Position numbers and translations under genes: made by a program. A stretch of 64,000 nt of DNA. It comes from Dicyema japonicum (lineage: Eukaryota; Dicyemida; Rhombozoa; Dicyemidae). The first letter of the stretch is position 1, and each line of letters begins with the position of its first letter. The notes under the pieces were generated by a model. It saw only the letters and a list, made by a program, of their open reading frames with translations. It searched no databases and was not told where the DNA came from. Positions 55,083 through 64,000 of the stretch are shown here, in pieces. Location of the stretch: positions 1,490,324-1,554,323 of the forward strand of contig RDEW01000005.1 in NCBI GenBank assembly GCA_011109175.1, given 5' to 3'.

Positions 55083-56705
55083 CTAACGGGACTCTATAAA
55101 ATTAGTCATTTTTTCCTGTATCATCGTTCTTCGTTGACCCCCTATCTTTACCACAAGCTTGATAAATGGTCTTGTCTTTTGTAACTGCAATATTATCTGG
55201 TTTTTCTTAAGGATGTAGTACCAGCCCTCATATCCGTAAACAAGTGACGAGACAATGACGCGGTTGAACAGGCCTCCGTCCGGATAACTGTTCGTTTCCA
55301 CCAGTGTTCCATCCAAGTTTAATATTGTCATTAAATATAGCTCGACGGTCCTTCAAAAAAGTCATTGGGCCATTTTAAATAGCTTCATTTACCGCCAAGT
55401 CAACCTCCTGAATTGCGATCTCTGCATGGTATGGTTACTGGATGTTACTTTTGGGTACTTCCCAGCCATCAGCCGCATTTGCGTCTTGTGTATCGATTCA
55501 TTCCGTTCGTCGCAGTTCTCTTTGAGTTGATTCCATGCCTTAGGGCTTTTGAAATGCGATCGGGTCCGCTTATCTTTTTAGTTTTCGACATATCCTTCCA
55601 AAAATTTTCCTTTCTTGAATCTAGCATTGCAGCATCAGCACCATCCGAGGAATGCGATCATTTCCTATCTTTTGTAATATCGTTGGGGCTCCATAAAAAG
55701 GGGAGACAAAAACACTCCAATTTTATATCCTCTATAAAATGGGAAATAGTTGACTTCCTCAGACGCCGACAAGTAGAATCCACAGATAGCATCTTCAATA
55801 AGCGTCCATCTTGGTTCGTGCTCACGCATCCAAGGTCTTTTGTTTGGAGTTGAGGCCTCAAATCACAATTGACTCTATCTAATCTACAATCTCTTCCGAG
55901 CACTTCCTCGGGTTTTTCGAGACTTCACACTAACAGAAATCCACCCGTCAGAGCAGAATACTTCGATCGCCAGAAATTCGCAAAACATGAGACTATTATC
56001 CTCGGATCCCTAACCCGAAGGTGTCGGCTGTAAAAAATGGGTCCCGTCGCCGCTACAACCTCATCTTTCCACGTTAAAGATAGTTTGGTATCCGACTATC
56101 GTCAATAACTCCTCATTTTTTAATTTTGTTTCTAACAACTATGATGTCTGCCTTTTCAGATCCCACAAGGAATGCCAGCTCTTGATGCCTCTTTACATCA
56201 GACCGGGGTTCATGAGCATAATCTTTAGGTCTCTTTACTTTTGTTGGTGGCCTAACATTTCAGGACCAGATCCACCACATCCATTAAATTTAAGTTGGCC
56301 TTTTCATATTTATCGTTCAGTCTGTCTATGATGTAGGTTAGTTCCTTAGACTCACTTTAAGATGAACCGGGGATTCTCATTTCGTGTCCTTCCCTCCTAT
56401 CCAGCGTCTTTTTATCTATCATTTGTCTGTAGATCTCTAATTCCTTGATTGTGCTGCATAGGGCGAGAGAATTCTCACTTTTATGCCTCTCATGTTTCAC
56501 ACGACAATCATCTGGTCTTCTCACAACAACCAGGCAGCCGCCATAGCTCGCCCCGTGAATGATGACCCACAGTTGATATACCTCGTTGGTTGTACCGGAA
56601 ACTCTGGAAGACTATACAATCCTCCTCAGTGAAGGCACTTTCTTGTCTCATCGCAATACCTTGCGAAGTGTCCGAAATGTTGAAAATGCAAAAATTTAGA
56701 GAAAA
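55083..56705 (-). pseudogene. LINE remnant: gag-like knuckle region plus RT C-terminus
   Basis: At the 5' side (about 56.65 kb) a frame reads FGHFARYC, resembling a CCHC knuckle of a LINE ORF1. Then broken frames, including 55658-55903. The 3' side (55083-55331) is FNRVIVSSLVYGYEGWYYIL, the same RT C-terminus as at 1.9 kb. Endonuclease and most of the RT are missing. The knuckle call is weak. Confidence 0.5.
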
Positions 56706-56732
56706 ATCACAAAACAAGAAAATATTAGCTAG

Positions 56733-58085
56733 CTAAATCTTTTTCTTCTTTTGTAGACCAGCACCAGCATTAAACTTAAATAGAATAATGTCTCCATCCT
56801 CGACTGAATAGTCTCGCCCTCTTTGGACTGTTTTGCAGTCATTCTCCAAATCAGACACAGAAGCTTTCAAGTCCTCGAATTTTGTCACCTCGGCCATAAT
56901 AAACCCTTTCTCCATATCTGTATGAATTCTTCCCGCTGCCTGAGGTGACTTGGTCCCAGCCTAAATTCAAAAAGTAAACAAACGTGAATGGTCCAACACT
57001 TCACCTCGTCACTTCCCGTAGTGAAGAAGTGATGTAGCCCCATTGTGAGATATCCCTGCTTTATTATCCGAGACATTGCACTGAATAATGATTTACGAGA
57101 ACAAACTGACTGAGTTGGGGGGGAGTTCCTTCATCTTCCGCTTTTTGGAGCATATTCGACTCCATGGTGGCTGAAAATGGAGCAACGTGGCTCCAGGATC
57201 TTTCTCGTCGATCTCAGCTTTAAGTTTCTTTAGCCTTAAAATTAGCAAACTTGAGGACCATTTGTTCTTTCCCCTCGAAAAGTCTCCTTCAGACATATTT
57301 ACTAGGTAAATCACCGGCTTGGCTGTCAGGAACTGTTGCTTGTTAATGACCTCGACCTAAAAAATAACCTCAATTGTAGCCTCTTTGTTCAACCATGTCA
57401 GAGACCGCAGGTTTTTTCCTTCTTCAAGAAATTGCTTGATTTTCGTTAAAGTTTCCTAAAATAATGAATAAATAAACAAATTCCATCTTGGCAGTCTGAT
57501 TATTCCCCCTTATTGCTTTTTCTAGGGCAACTATAGACTTTTCCGCCATCTGAATGTCCTTCTGGATCAGCTCATTGGATATGATCTCCAAATCCCTTAC
57601 GGGGTCAACGTCCCCCTCTGTATGTGAGATTTCTTCGTCTTCAAAAACCCCCAAAATGAGAAAGAACCAAACTAATGATGTTGAATATGCCATCACACGC
57701 TCTAATGTGGGAGAGAAATGCATTTCCCAATCCTTCCCCCGTATGAGCTCCTCTAACAAGTCCAGCAATGTCAGTTACTTTAAGGTAAGCGGGCACTTTA
57801 CTGATTGTCAATGGAAAAATAACCTATGAGGACGATAGTGCTGACATAACCAGTCAAATCTCTCATCCGGGACGGGAACTCTCCCTTCGGTAGGATCTAT
57901 CGTGCAAAAGGGTAGTTCTCTGAGGGGACATTATTGTGAGTGAGGACGTTGAAGAAAGATGATTTGCTAAGGTAAACCAAAACAGTTTACCCAACGTTAG
58001 GGAGACCGACGACACCCATTTTTAGACTATGGCCAACTCTTCCTAAGAATACGAGCTTTTCTGGTTCCTTCTTTTTTGGTGGCAT
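56733..58085 (-). CDS. OLA1 (Obg-like ATPase 1, YchF family)
   Basis: Cytosolic ATPase of the Obg/YchF family. ATG 58085, [15 protein letters not shown]. Motifs: GLPNVGKSSFF (P-loop, split by the 24-nt intron 57967-57990), [43 protein letters not shown] (switch region, DxxG), [28 protein letters not shown]; then the helical domain; [17 protein letters not shown]; and the C-terminal TGS domain with [16 protein letters not shown] and [13 protein letters not shown], stop at 56733. Introns of 22-24 nt. One T is missing from the T run inside the invariant PFCTIDP codons (about 57.91 kb), which is better explained as a sequencing error. Otherwise complete. Confidence 0.95.
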
Positions 58086-59044
58086 TTCTGAGAATTACAA
58101 AAACCACGTTATTTCGTAATTTGAAATAACTTTTATTAATTTTTTATTTGATATTATAAAATGTAAACTTATTAATTTTTGAATTAATCCAAGGAAGGAA
58201 CCAAAGGGAGAACATCTTCTTGTGCCGACCAAATCCATCTTCCAATACTTCATTACAGGCTTTCCGATTCTATTTTCTTCAGTTCATGTAATTAACTGGT
58301 GTTTAGGTAACTGCTAATAATTATTAGAGGCATGTCAATTTTTGGACGTTGTCATGGTATTTGATGATTCTTACATTAAGAACAGAAGGTGGTCGAAAGT
58401 GATGAAAGCAAGTTGTCCTATCGAAAGTATCATCGAGGAGCGTGACGGAAAAGACATTGGGTTTTGGATGCAAGCAAAAAGGAAACTCCGACATAAATGT
58501 GGTTTGTAGAATATATAATGTGTAGGGACGATTGAAAAATATGTTGCTGGTCACTTCCGAATTCATCATCTGGAGAACTCTGTTGGTGACTTGGACATCG
58601 TTTTATAGTTTTTTACAAACTCAGGAGGCAATATATCACTTTTGATTTCCTTTCACAATAAACCACTTTTCAATAATCAATTACAAGACCCCCTTATATT
58701 TTAAAATTAGAAAAAAATAAAGTCATCAATGACTAAATATTGTATGCTTGACCACCATATAATAGAGTTTCCCGACCATTAACGTCTAACCAAATGAAAA
58801 AAACCATTAAAACTAACAAATGCAGTTTTGCCACAATCAAAACAACTATGGTGCATATAAGACTAGACATCATCTTTGGTCCAGTTGTTGATTTTTATGG
58901 CAATAGGGACTCTGCGTTTATCCCGAAAAAATAGAGACTTTTTCCATTCTGGTAAATTGGCAGAGTTCAAGACATCAGCAATGATAGCCAGAGGATACTG
59001 GAGAAATGTAAATGATGACTATTGTCATTTTTTAGAAAAAATTC
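58086..59044. other. unidentified coding-like frames
   Basis: A minus frame 58324-58569 (FPFCLHPKPNVFSVTLLDDT) and a minus frame near 58.9-59.0 kb (QYPLAIIADVLNSANLPEWK) are open and look protein-like, possibly exons of one gene interrupted by the retroelement tail at 59045. I do not recognise either. Confidence 0.3.
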
Positions 59045-59170
59045 AATTTAATTAATTAGTTGGACGCCTAGCTACACTAAAAAGCCACGATGCACGTGAG
59101 ACCCGGTGGGTTCTCCAGTTGATCTCTGTTGCAATTGTGAGAGGCAGCGCAACGTCGATAATGCCGGCGG
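59045..59170 (+). pseudogene. RLE-type element, 3' tail
   Basis: LGRLATLKSHDARETRWVLQ and then LISVAIVRGSATSI. Nearly the same as 16165-16265. Confidence 0.75.
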
Positions 59171-60039
59171 GACCACTTTGAATGGATTCAATCATCTGTG
59201 ATCACATCAATAAATTTATCGTTGGAATCATTGACCTTGAGATATAAAAAAGGAAATAACCACTTTTGAAATAATAGTTTATATCAGAAGGATGATTTTT
59301 TATAAAGTGAACAATTTTATCTAGAATGGGTTCACATTGATTCAAATCGCTAAAATCTGAATTCATAAAAATAGGCAAAATATCTTTTGATAATTAATAT
59401 CTGGCAAATACAACTTAGAATATTTTACACGTGTATAATGGTTAATCCGCGTCTCTTTCAACAAACAACAATTTTACAATATAAAATTTATCAGGCCATA
59501 TGCCCACATTAAATATTTGGTGTTTGATCGTACAGCCATGTTTTCGACAATTTTAATAACGGGAATTAATATATTTTTGCAATCAGGTGGAGGTACATAA
59601 TATCTCGACAAAATAGTAGATATAATAAATTCCTATTAGAATCGAGAAACAAATTTATATTTTTTTCATTTTTTATCAAAAATAACGCTATTGATAAAAT
59701 CTACTAATATCAATTAGTAGAATATGAAATCGGTTGGTTTGTTATGTTGTATATGTTGCAGTGAATTTGTGTAATCAGTCAATTCACGAAATGACTAAAA
59801 ATGATTCAGTCATTTCGTTGGTCAATAGTTTGATTTTATAATCGAAATGTTATATAGACGATACAAGATTATTGATAATGGTTTGCGGATTACTCTATAT
59901 TCTTTTATATAATTACAGAGTTGCTTATATTTTTACTGAAATGTAAAATTTTATCATAATTAAATTTTTAAATTTTCTTTTTTGATTATTTTTTTTAAAT
60001 AATCATTTTTATTATATATTAAACAAAATAATTTTTTAA
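59171..60039. other. AT-rich, no gene; one hairpin
   Basis: CGAAATGACT (59787-59796) pairs perfectly with AGTCATTTCG (59808-59817) over an 11-base loop, and GTGAATT / AATTCAC pair just upstream. No coding frame. Confidence 0.4.
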
Positions 60040-61560
60040 CAATTAAACAAATGTCAGTTGAGGAAGCCTGCTGCGTGGATTGCGAACGAGTTCCCTCGGA
60101 GTATGGCTATTCCAATCTTTTTTTTAGCCATAACCCTTCTCGTTGATCCCTTTTCTTTCTGGCAAGCAATCCTCCGAGTTCTCGCAAAAACTCAGCCGTC
60201 ATTGGACCAACGGCTCCCGATGATTCGGTCGCAACAGGAAGAAATCGGTAGCGATTCCCGAGGCAAGAATATTTCTTGATTTCTAGGTTCTCCGCAGTCG
60301 AGGCAGCTGCTCCAGGTGTCTGAACCGATTTGAAAATATTCGTGCTTGAAAACGTGTCTACACAAGTTGCGTCCCAGACCAAAGATCTTCCAGACGTGAA
60401 GGGGAAAAGGGTCATTCCGTCAGGTCTCTAACCATCTCCTCGATCAAGACCCACTGGTTCAAGCTGTGCTGGGAAGCCTGTAGCCTTCAGAGCTCTGACG
60501 ATCACATCGTTCAGAGCAGCATGACGTGGTCCCCCTCCGGCGCTTCTTCTGCAGGACAGGGGGTGCAATCCCTTCGCATCGACTGTTTTCCCGCATCGGC
60601 ATCAATGCTCCTGGCAAACGTCTAGTCCCAGCCTTTGTCCGATTCCAACCCTCAAAGAATCGTCATCCAAAAAGGTCCCAAGGTTTGGGCAAGGTATTGC
60701 ACCAAGCCATGCTCCACTCCCTCTACTTGAAGCTGACACCAAACAAGCTAGACGATGTTGATTTGCTTCTTTTTTAAAGTCTTCCAAAATTTTGGAGCAT
60801 ACAATGTTATCCCAATTACTTTGCTTTTGTGTTGTGTCTTCGGGGACAAACTTTGTCAAATGACTCATTTTAACGAAGTCCAATAGTGTTATGAAGGACT
60901 TGCCGTGTCAAATGGTTGCAGCTTGAGAGAGACGATAGATATGCCGGGTACGCAACCTCCAGCGCCGATCTTAGACCGACACCCCCAAATCCAGAGGGAA
61001 GCTTACATTGTTTCCAACCAAGTTCGTCGAAGCGGACGTTAATTAGTGACTCAACAGTTTGCTTGAGAGATTTGTCTATTGAAAGTAGAGTGTCGTATTG
61101 TTCGTAGCAGAGTGAACATCGGAGTAGATATAAAAGCTTGGGTAGTCCGATGCTGTTTCTCATCAGGACATGACAATCTTTTCGCAAGGCGTGTTAATTC
61201 TTCATTTTTGGAAAGTAGATGGTTCTTGAGCCTCTTCCAACACGTTTTCATAATTTCATCTCTTCTGAGAGAATTGAAACATTCGTTATGTCCAACTTGA
61301 TTCCAATGCATTCATTTGAAATATTTTTCTGTGTGAAGAAACGCCTTGCTGCATGAACCGCAGCCTCACATCCTTTCTGGATACTAACACACATTTGTTT
61401 AGGAAAAAACTCCTCTCCAAGTTGTCGGCTCACCAGGTCGATGCTACCTCTGCTGCAATTCTTCTGAAATAGTTCCCGACCGCAATGAGGCGGATTCCCC
61501 CGTTTGGTTTTTTGAAAGCAAGTAGCCTTGCGAGAAGAGCAATTATCTGGCAAATTTTGG
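60040..61560 (-). pseudogene. RLE-type non-LTR element, longest copy
   Basis: Minus order: RT piece GCEAAVHAARRF and SNECIGIKLDITN (61.35 kb), FNSLRRDEIMKTCWKRL (61.25 kb), RNSIGLPKLLYLLRCSLCYE and KLPSGFGGVGLRSALEVAYP (61.0-61.15 kb), SGAWLGAIPCPNLGTFLDDD and LRVGIGQRLGLDVC (60.65 kb). Then a zinc knuckle [17 protein letters not shown] (60.55-60.6 kb) and the restriction-like nuclease RPDGMTLFPF with SLVWDATCVDTF (60.35-60.42 kb), ending LARKKRDQREGLWLKKRLE at 60.11 kb. Stops after CQEH and before RPDG, and a frameshift at the end. The knuckle and RPD..WD pattern place it with R2/NeSL-type elements. The RT active site is not in this truncated copy. Confidence 0.85.
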
Positions 61561-61689
61561 GATGTCGCCGTTAACCATGTTTCTGATTAGGTCCGTAATT
61601 GATTTGACAAAACAGCGTCCAGCTTCCTAGGACGCAAGGTCCTTAATTAGGAGCCCCAATTAACAATAAAATTTCAAAAATATAGTTTT

Positions 61690-62011
61690 TACGAAACTAA
61701 AAATTTATAAGGCACAAGTATTCTGTTTGAGACACTTCCGAGTTGGATATAAAATTGATATCGAACATGCAAAAAAAGGTTTAATGAATCAAATAAATTG
61801 AAGTCTTCATTCCGTTATTTATAAGAATTTGTTGGAGGATTATGTGAATATAAAGCAGTTTCTAAAAGGGAATAACTCCCCAAGGTTATGTTTCTTAGAT
61901 GATTCCTGTGGAACGAGTCTAGCCTCTCCATGTCTCGATCACGAAATTGAACCTTTATCAATTAAACAAAAAATGCGGCTGAGAATGGATGTACTAGACC
62001 ACTTAGGCTAA
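61690..62011 (+). CDS. 3' end of an unidentified gene
   Basis: The frame reads KIYKAQVFCLRHFRVGYKID and IEHAKK, a likely 25-nt intron (61769-61793), then SLHSVIYKNLLEDYVNIKQF, LDDSCGTSLASPCL and MRLRMDVLDHLG, stop at 62011. The A7 run before the intron needs one more base for the frames to join. It ends 38 bp from the end of UBE2J, tail to tail. The 5' part is probably displaced or lost by the retroelement at 60.0-61.6 kb. Family not recognised. Confidence 0.45.
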
Positions 62012-62049
62012 ACCTAATTCACCAGACCAACTCCCATAAAATAAATATA

Positions 62050-62994
62050 TCATTTATCAAAGAAAATTAAGCAAATCATTAAAATACCTAAAGCACTCAT
62101 CATCATCAATCCACGTGCCATCCCTACATTCATTAAAACATCAGTCATAGCACGCACAACACCATTCTCATTACTGACCTTACGTCTAGCCCACGTGTAT
62201 TCATTCACACCCTTATTAATTTGTACACTCTCATTAGCATAATCAACCACATCGGGAACGAGAGATAAATCATTAATTTCACGGTTGAATTCTACTATCT
62301 CAAACGTCTCCAACTATTTCACATTCGAATTGTGTTCCATCATTCGCTCCACTTATAATGACTGCATCCTCAATGACCGAATCATCCACGCATGTTGATT
62401 GCTCACAATTAAGCTCATCCTCTTCAGACGACTCTTTCTTGTCAGTCATCAGATGCTCAATGTTCCCACAGAAGGACAGACAAAATCATGTGACGTCAAA
62501 GCCAATCTACTGCGCTCACTTAATGAGCAGTTCAGTGAGCCAATGGAACCATCATTGGGAGTTGGGAATAGAGAAATTATCCCTAGCAAGGCTGTCCCGA
62601 CTGGAAATATAAAAAAGACCAACTTGTCCAGCAGGGCTGCCAGTGTTCGGGATGGTAGTCAGAAATGGAGAGGCAAATTTTCTTATTCAACTCGAACCTC
62701 CCGTTTGGCTAAAAATTAAAAAAATAGAAGATACTGTGAGGAAGTAGAAGGAAGGCGGAGCCATGGGGTAGTTAGACGGAATTATAATTTTCCCGTGATA
62801 AATTCCTCCGTTAAACTCACTATCCGGTGGTCCACGTATTGTAAAGTGCCATTCGAATAGTGACGTTTCCAGTGGTTGGGCGTAGTATAATTCTGTTGGC
62901 TGAGATAACTCCTTAGATTCTGTTAATAGGCGTTTTACGGCTTTTCTTAAAATAAATTGCTACCAGGATCTCTCAGGTTGTAATTATAAGCCAT
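62050..62994 (-). CDS. UBE2J1/UBE2J2-type (Ubc6) ER-anchored ubiquitin-conjugating enzyme
   Basis: Tail-anchored E2 of ER-associated degradation. ATG 62994: MAYNYNLRDP, a 23-nt intron, AVKRLLTESKEL. Then YYAQPLETSLFEWHFTIRGP, FNGGIYHGKIIIPSNYPMAP, a 26-nt intron, NGRFELNKKICLSIS with the catalytic Cys, YHPEHWQP, a 23-nt intron, GTALLGIISLFPTPNDGSIG. The C-terminal part has CPS.CGNIEHL (one base missing), an acidic linker, and a final membrane anchor (ARGLMMMSALGILMICLIFF) with stop at 62050. The Ubc6-type YHPE.WQP replacing the usual HPN context is present. Two one-base breaks (near 62.47 and 62.31 kb) separate the linker pieces; the catalytic half is intact. Confidence 0.93.
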
Positions 62995-63540
62995 AAGAAA
63001 CAAACGTCACAAATTATTTTATTTAATTTTTAAATTTTAAAATTAATGAAAACATTCAATATTATATCCGATAATCAATTTGGAGCAATTGGAAATTTTA
63101 GTGTTGAAGGAACACGCTTTGATAAATAAACTACTACATAAATAATGAATGGAAACATACTTTCAGAGCAGTTGTGGGTACCGCGGACGTCCTCGCTTCT
63201 CTCTCCATATTGCAATTCACGAAGATCTTGGGACTGCAAAGAAGAAACTCGAAAATGCAGAAGGATAGATGTCGCTTTTTCAAGGGAATATGGTATGGAA
63301 TCTAACATGGAAGATTGTTCACGGCTTTGCAGAAGCGATGATGAGATATCTTCCTCTTATTTGTGTTTTGAAATATAACAAATAATGAATGCGGAAACAA
63401 TCAATTTGCTAAGTTGATGTAAAAAAGTGGGTCATGATTTTCTTAGTAATGTTTGGAATGTTTTGGTCTCTCAAATTTGATTAGAAGAATCGCAAAGTAT
63501 TTAATAACAGATGGAGAGTGACCTCGAAATTCAAAAAAAA
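62995..63540. other. upstream of UBE2J; one unassigned open frame
   Basis: A minus frame of about 70 codons at 63165-63380 (SSSLLQSREQSSMLDSIPYS, then SLEKATSILLHF) may be an exon; a 22-nt GT-AG segment (63164-63185) fits the local intron style. No family recognised. Confidence 0.3.
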
Positions 63541-64000
63541 TAATAATGTCGCGAGCGCTGAGAGTGATGACAGGTGATTTGACAGGTGTCAACGTCTATC
63601 ATGTTTATTGAAAATTAGTTAAGTTTCGGAATAATTTGTGTATTTTTATATAAAATCATTATTTTTGCTAATAGAAATTAATCTTAGGTAATAATGTCGC
63701 GAGCGCTGAGAGTGATCCATCACTGTCAATCATCGTCAAAAATAAAAATAATATATTACATCAAAGATAACTAAAGCCAATTATTAACAATCAACAAGTG
63801 ATAATTAACTATTATTTCAAGTCGTCGTGAATTTTTAGTCGTCGTGAATGAACTTTCTTAATGGACCCAGCACTTATCTTCGACTTTGACAAAATTGTTT
63901 CCTCGACAATAGTTACTGGATCTCCATAGGGATGTTCAAATTTGTTTAATCGAAGAGAAGGATTCGTCCCATAATCTTTTTGAATACGAACCTTTAAGTT
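63541..64000 (-). mobile_element. Ginger-like element, terminal part (cut by window edge)
   Basis: The minus frame at about 63850-64000 reads VRIQKDYGTNPSLRLNKFEH, PVTIVEETILSKSKIS and GSIKKVHS, the integrase C-terminus as at 19.2-19.4 kb. The terminus ATGTCGCGAGCGCTGAGAG occurs twice in direct orientation, at about 63547 and 63694 (151 bp apart), each followed by GTGAT; the first is followed by GACAGGTG motifs as near 3.37 kb. The rest of the element lies beyond the window. Confidence 0.6.

Noticed and set aside
55413-55853. A 146-codon plus-strand protein
   Set aside because: It is antisense to a decayed minus-strand LINE frame and has no recognisable motif.
59787-59817. A transcription terminator hairpin
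   Set aside because: No gene ends nearby and such terminators are bacterial; kept only as a palindrome.
62358-62719. A small plus-strand gene with a Ser-rich start and basic end
   Set aside because: The minus strand encodes UBE2J including its catalytic Cys and linker, so these frames are antisense shadows.
1-64000. A ciliate or nucleomorph source because of the tiny introns
   Set aside because: TAA, TAG and TGA all act as stops in the gene models, and OSTM1, TSP1/Ig receptor, DAZ-like and SUV39H genes point to an animal.

Overview
The window is AT-rich metazoan nuclear DNA. Host genes are conserved animal proteins: plastin, CEBPZ/Noc1, a SUV39-type H3K9 methyltransferase, OSTM1, YEATS4, EMC8/9, a DAZ/Boule-like RRM protein, MLH3, OLA1, UBE2J and a TSP1/Ig-domain receptor. 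Almost every one is cut by GT-AG introns of only 20-29 nt, each checked here by restoring frame and family alignment. Animal genes with uniformly ~22-26 nt introns are known from dicyemid mesozoans (Dicyema), so a dicyemid is the best guess; this is inference, with no marker gene to confirm it.

Layout: plastin, minus strand, cut by the left edge (1-1.4 kb); transposon debris and a complete 2.9 kb LINE (1.5-10 kb); CEBPZ and SUV39H, both minus (10.1-15.1 kb); hAT, Ginger-like and retroelement remnants and one unidentified gene (15.3-20.6 kb); OSTM1 and YEATS4, minus (21.1-23.8 kb); two hAT elements (24.3-28.2 kb); EMC8, a DAZ-like gene and SINEs (31-37 kb); a Tigger-like element and a minus-strand LINE (37.6-42.2 kb); MLH3 and a TSP1/Ig receptor, plus (43.9-48.8 kb); more retroelements and a Merlin remnant (49-56.7 kb); OLA1, minus (56.7-58.1 kb); a retroelement with a restriction-like endonuclease domain (RLE; 60-61.6 kb); UBE2J, minus (62-63 kb); and a Ginger-like end running off the right edge.

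At least nine mobile families are visible. (1) A LINE with an APE-type endonuclease, an RT and an N-terminal 2A-like motif, with 5'-truncated and internally deleted derivatives. (2) A second APE/RT LINE type whose C-terminus carries a 'YG.EGWY' motif. (3) An R2/NeSL-type element with an RLE domain, present mostly as about ten short 3' tails. (4) A second RLE-bearing RT family. (5) Two tRNA-headed SINE families, one of which shares its core with the 5' end of LINE 1. (6) hAT elements, one with a perfect 8-bp target duplication and 27-nt introns. (7) Ginger-like integrase elements (three copies). (8) A Tigger/pogo deletion derivative. (9) A Merlin fragment. Several insert into each other, giving relative ages.

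Many conserved genes show single-base frame breaks, mostly in homopolymers inside invariant motifs. These look more like consensus errors from long reads than gene death, so 'broken' calls for host genes should be read with that in mind. The host genes share no pathway; SUV39H and YEATS4 are both chromatin factors, and EMC8 and UBE2J both act at the ER membrane.
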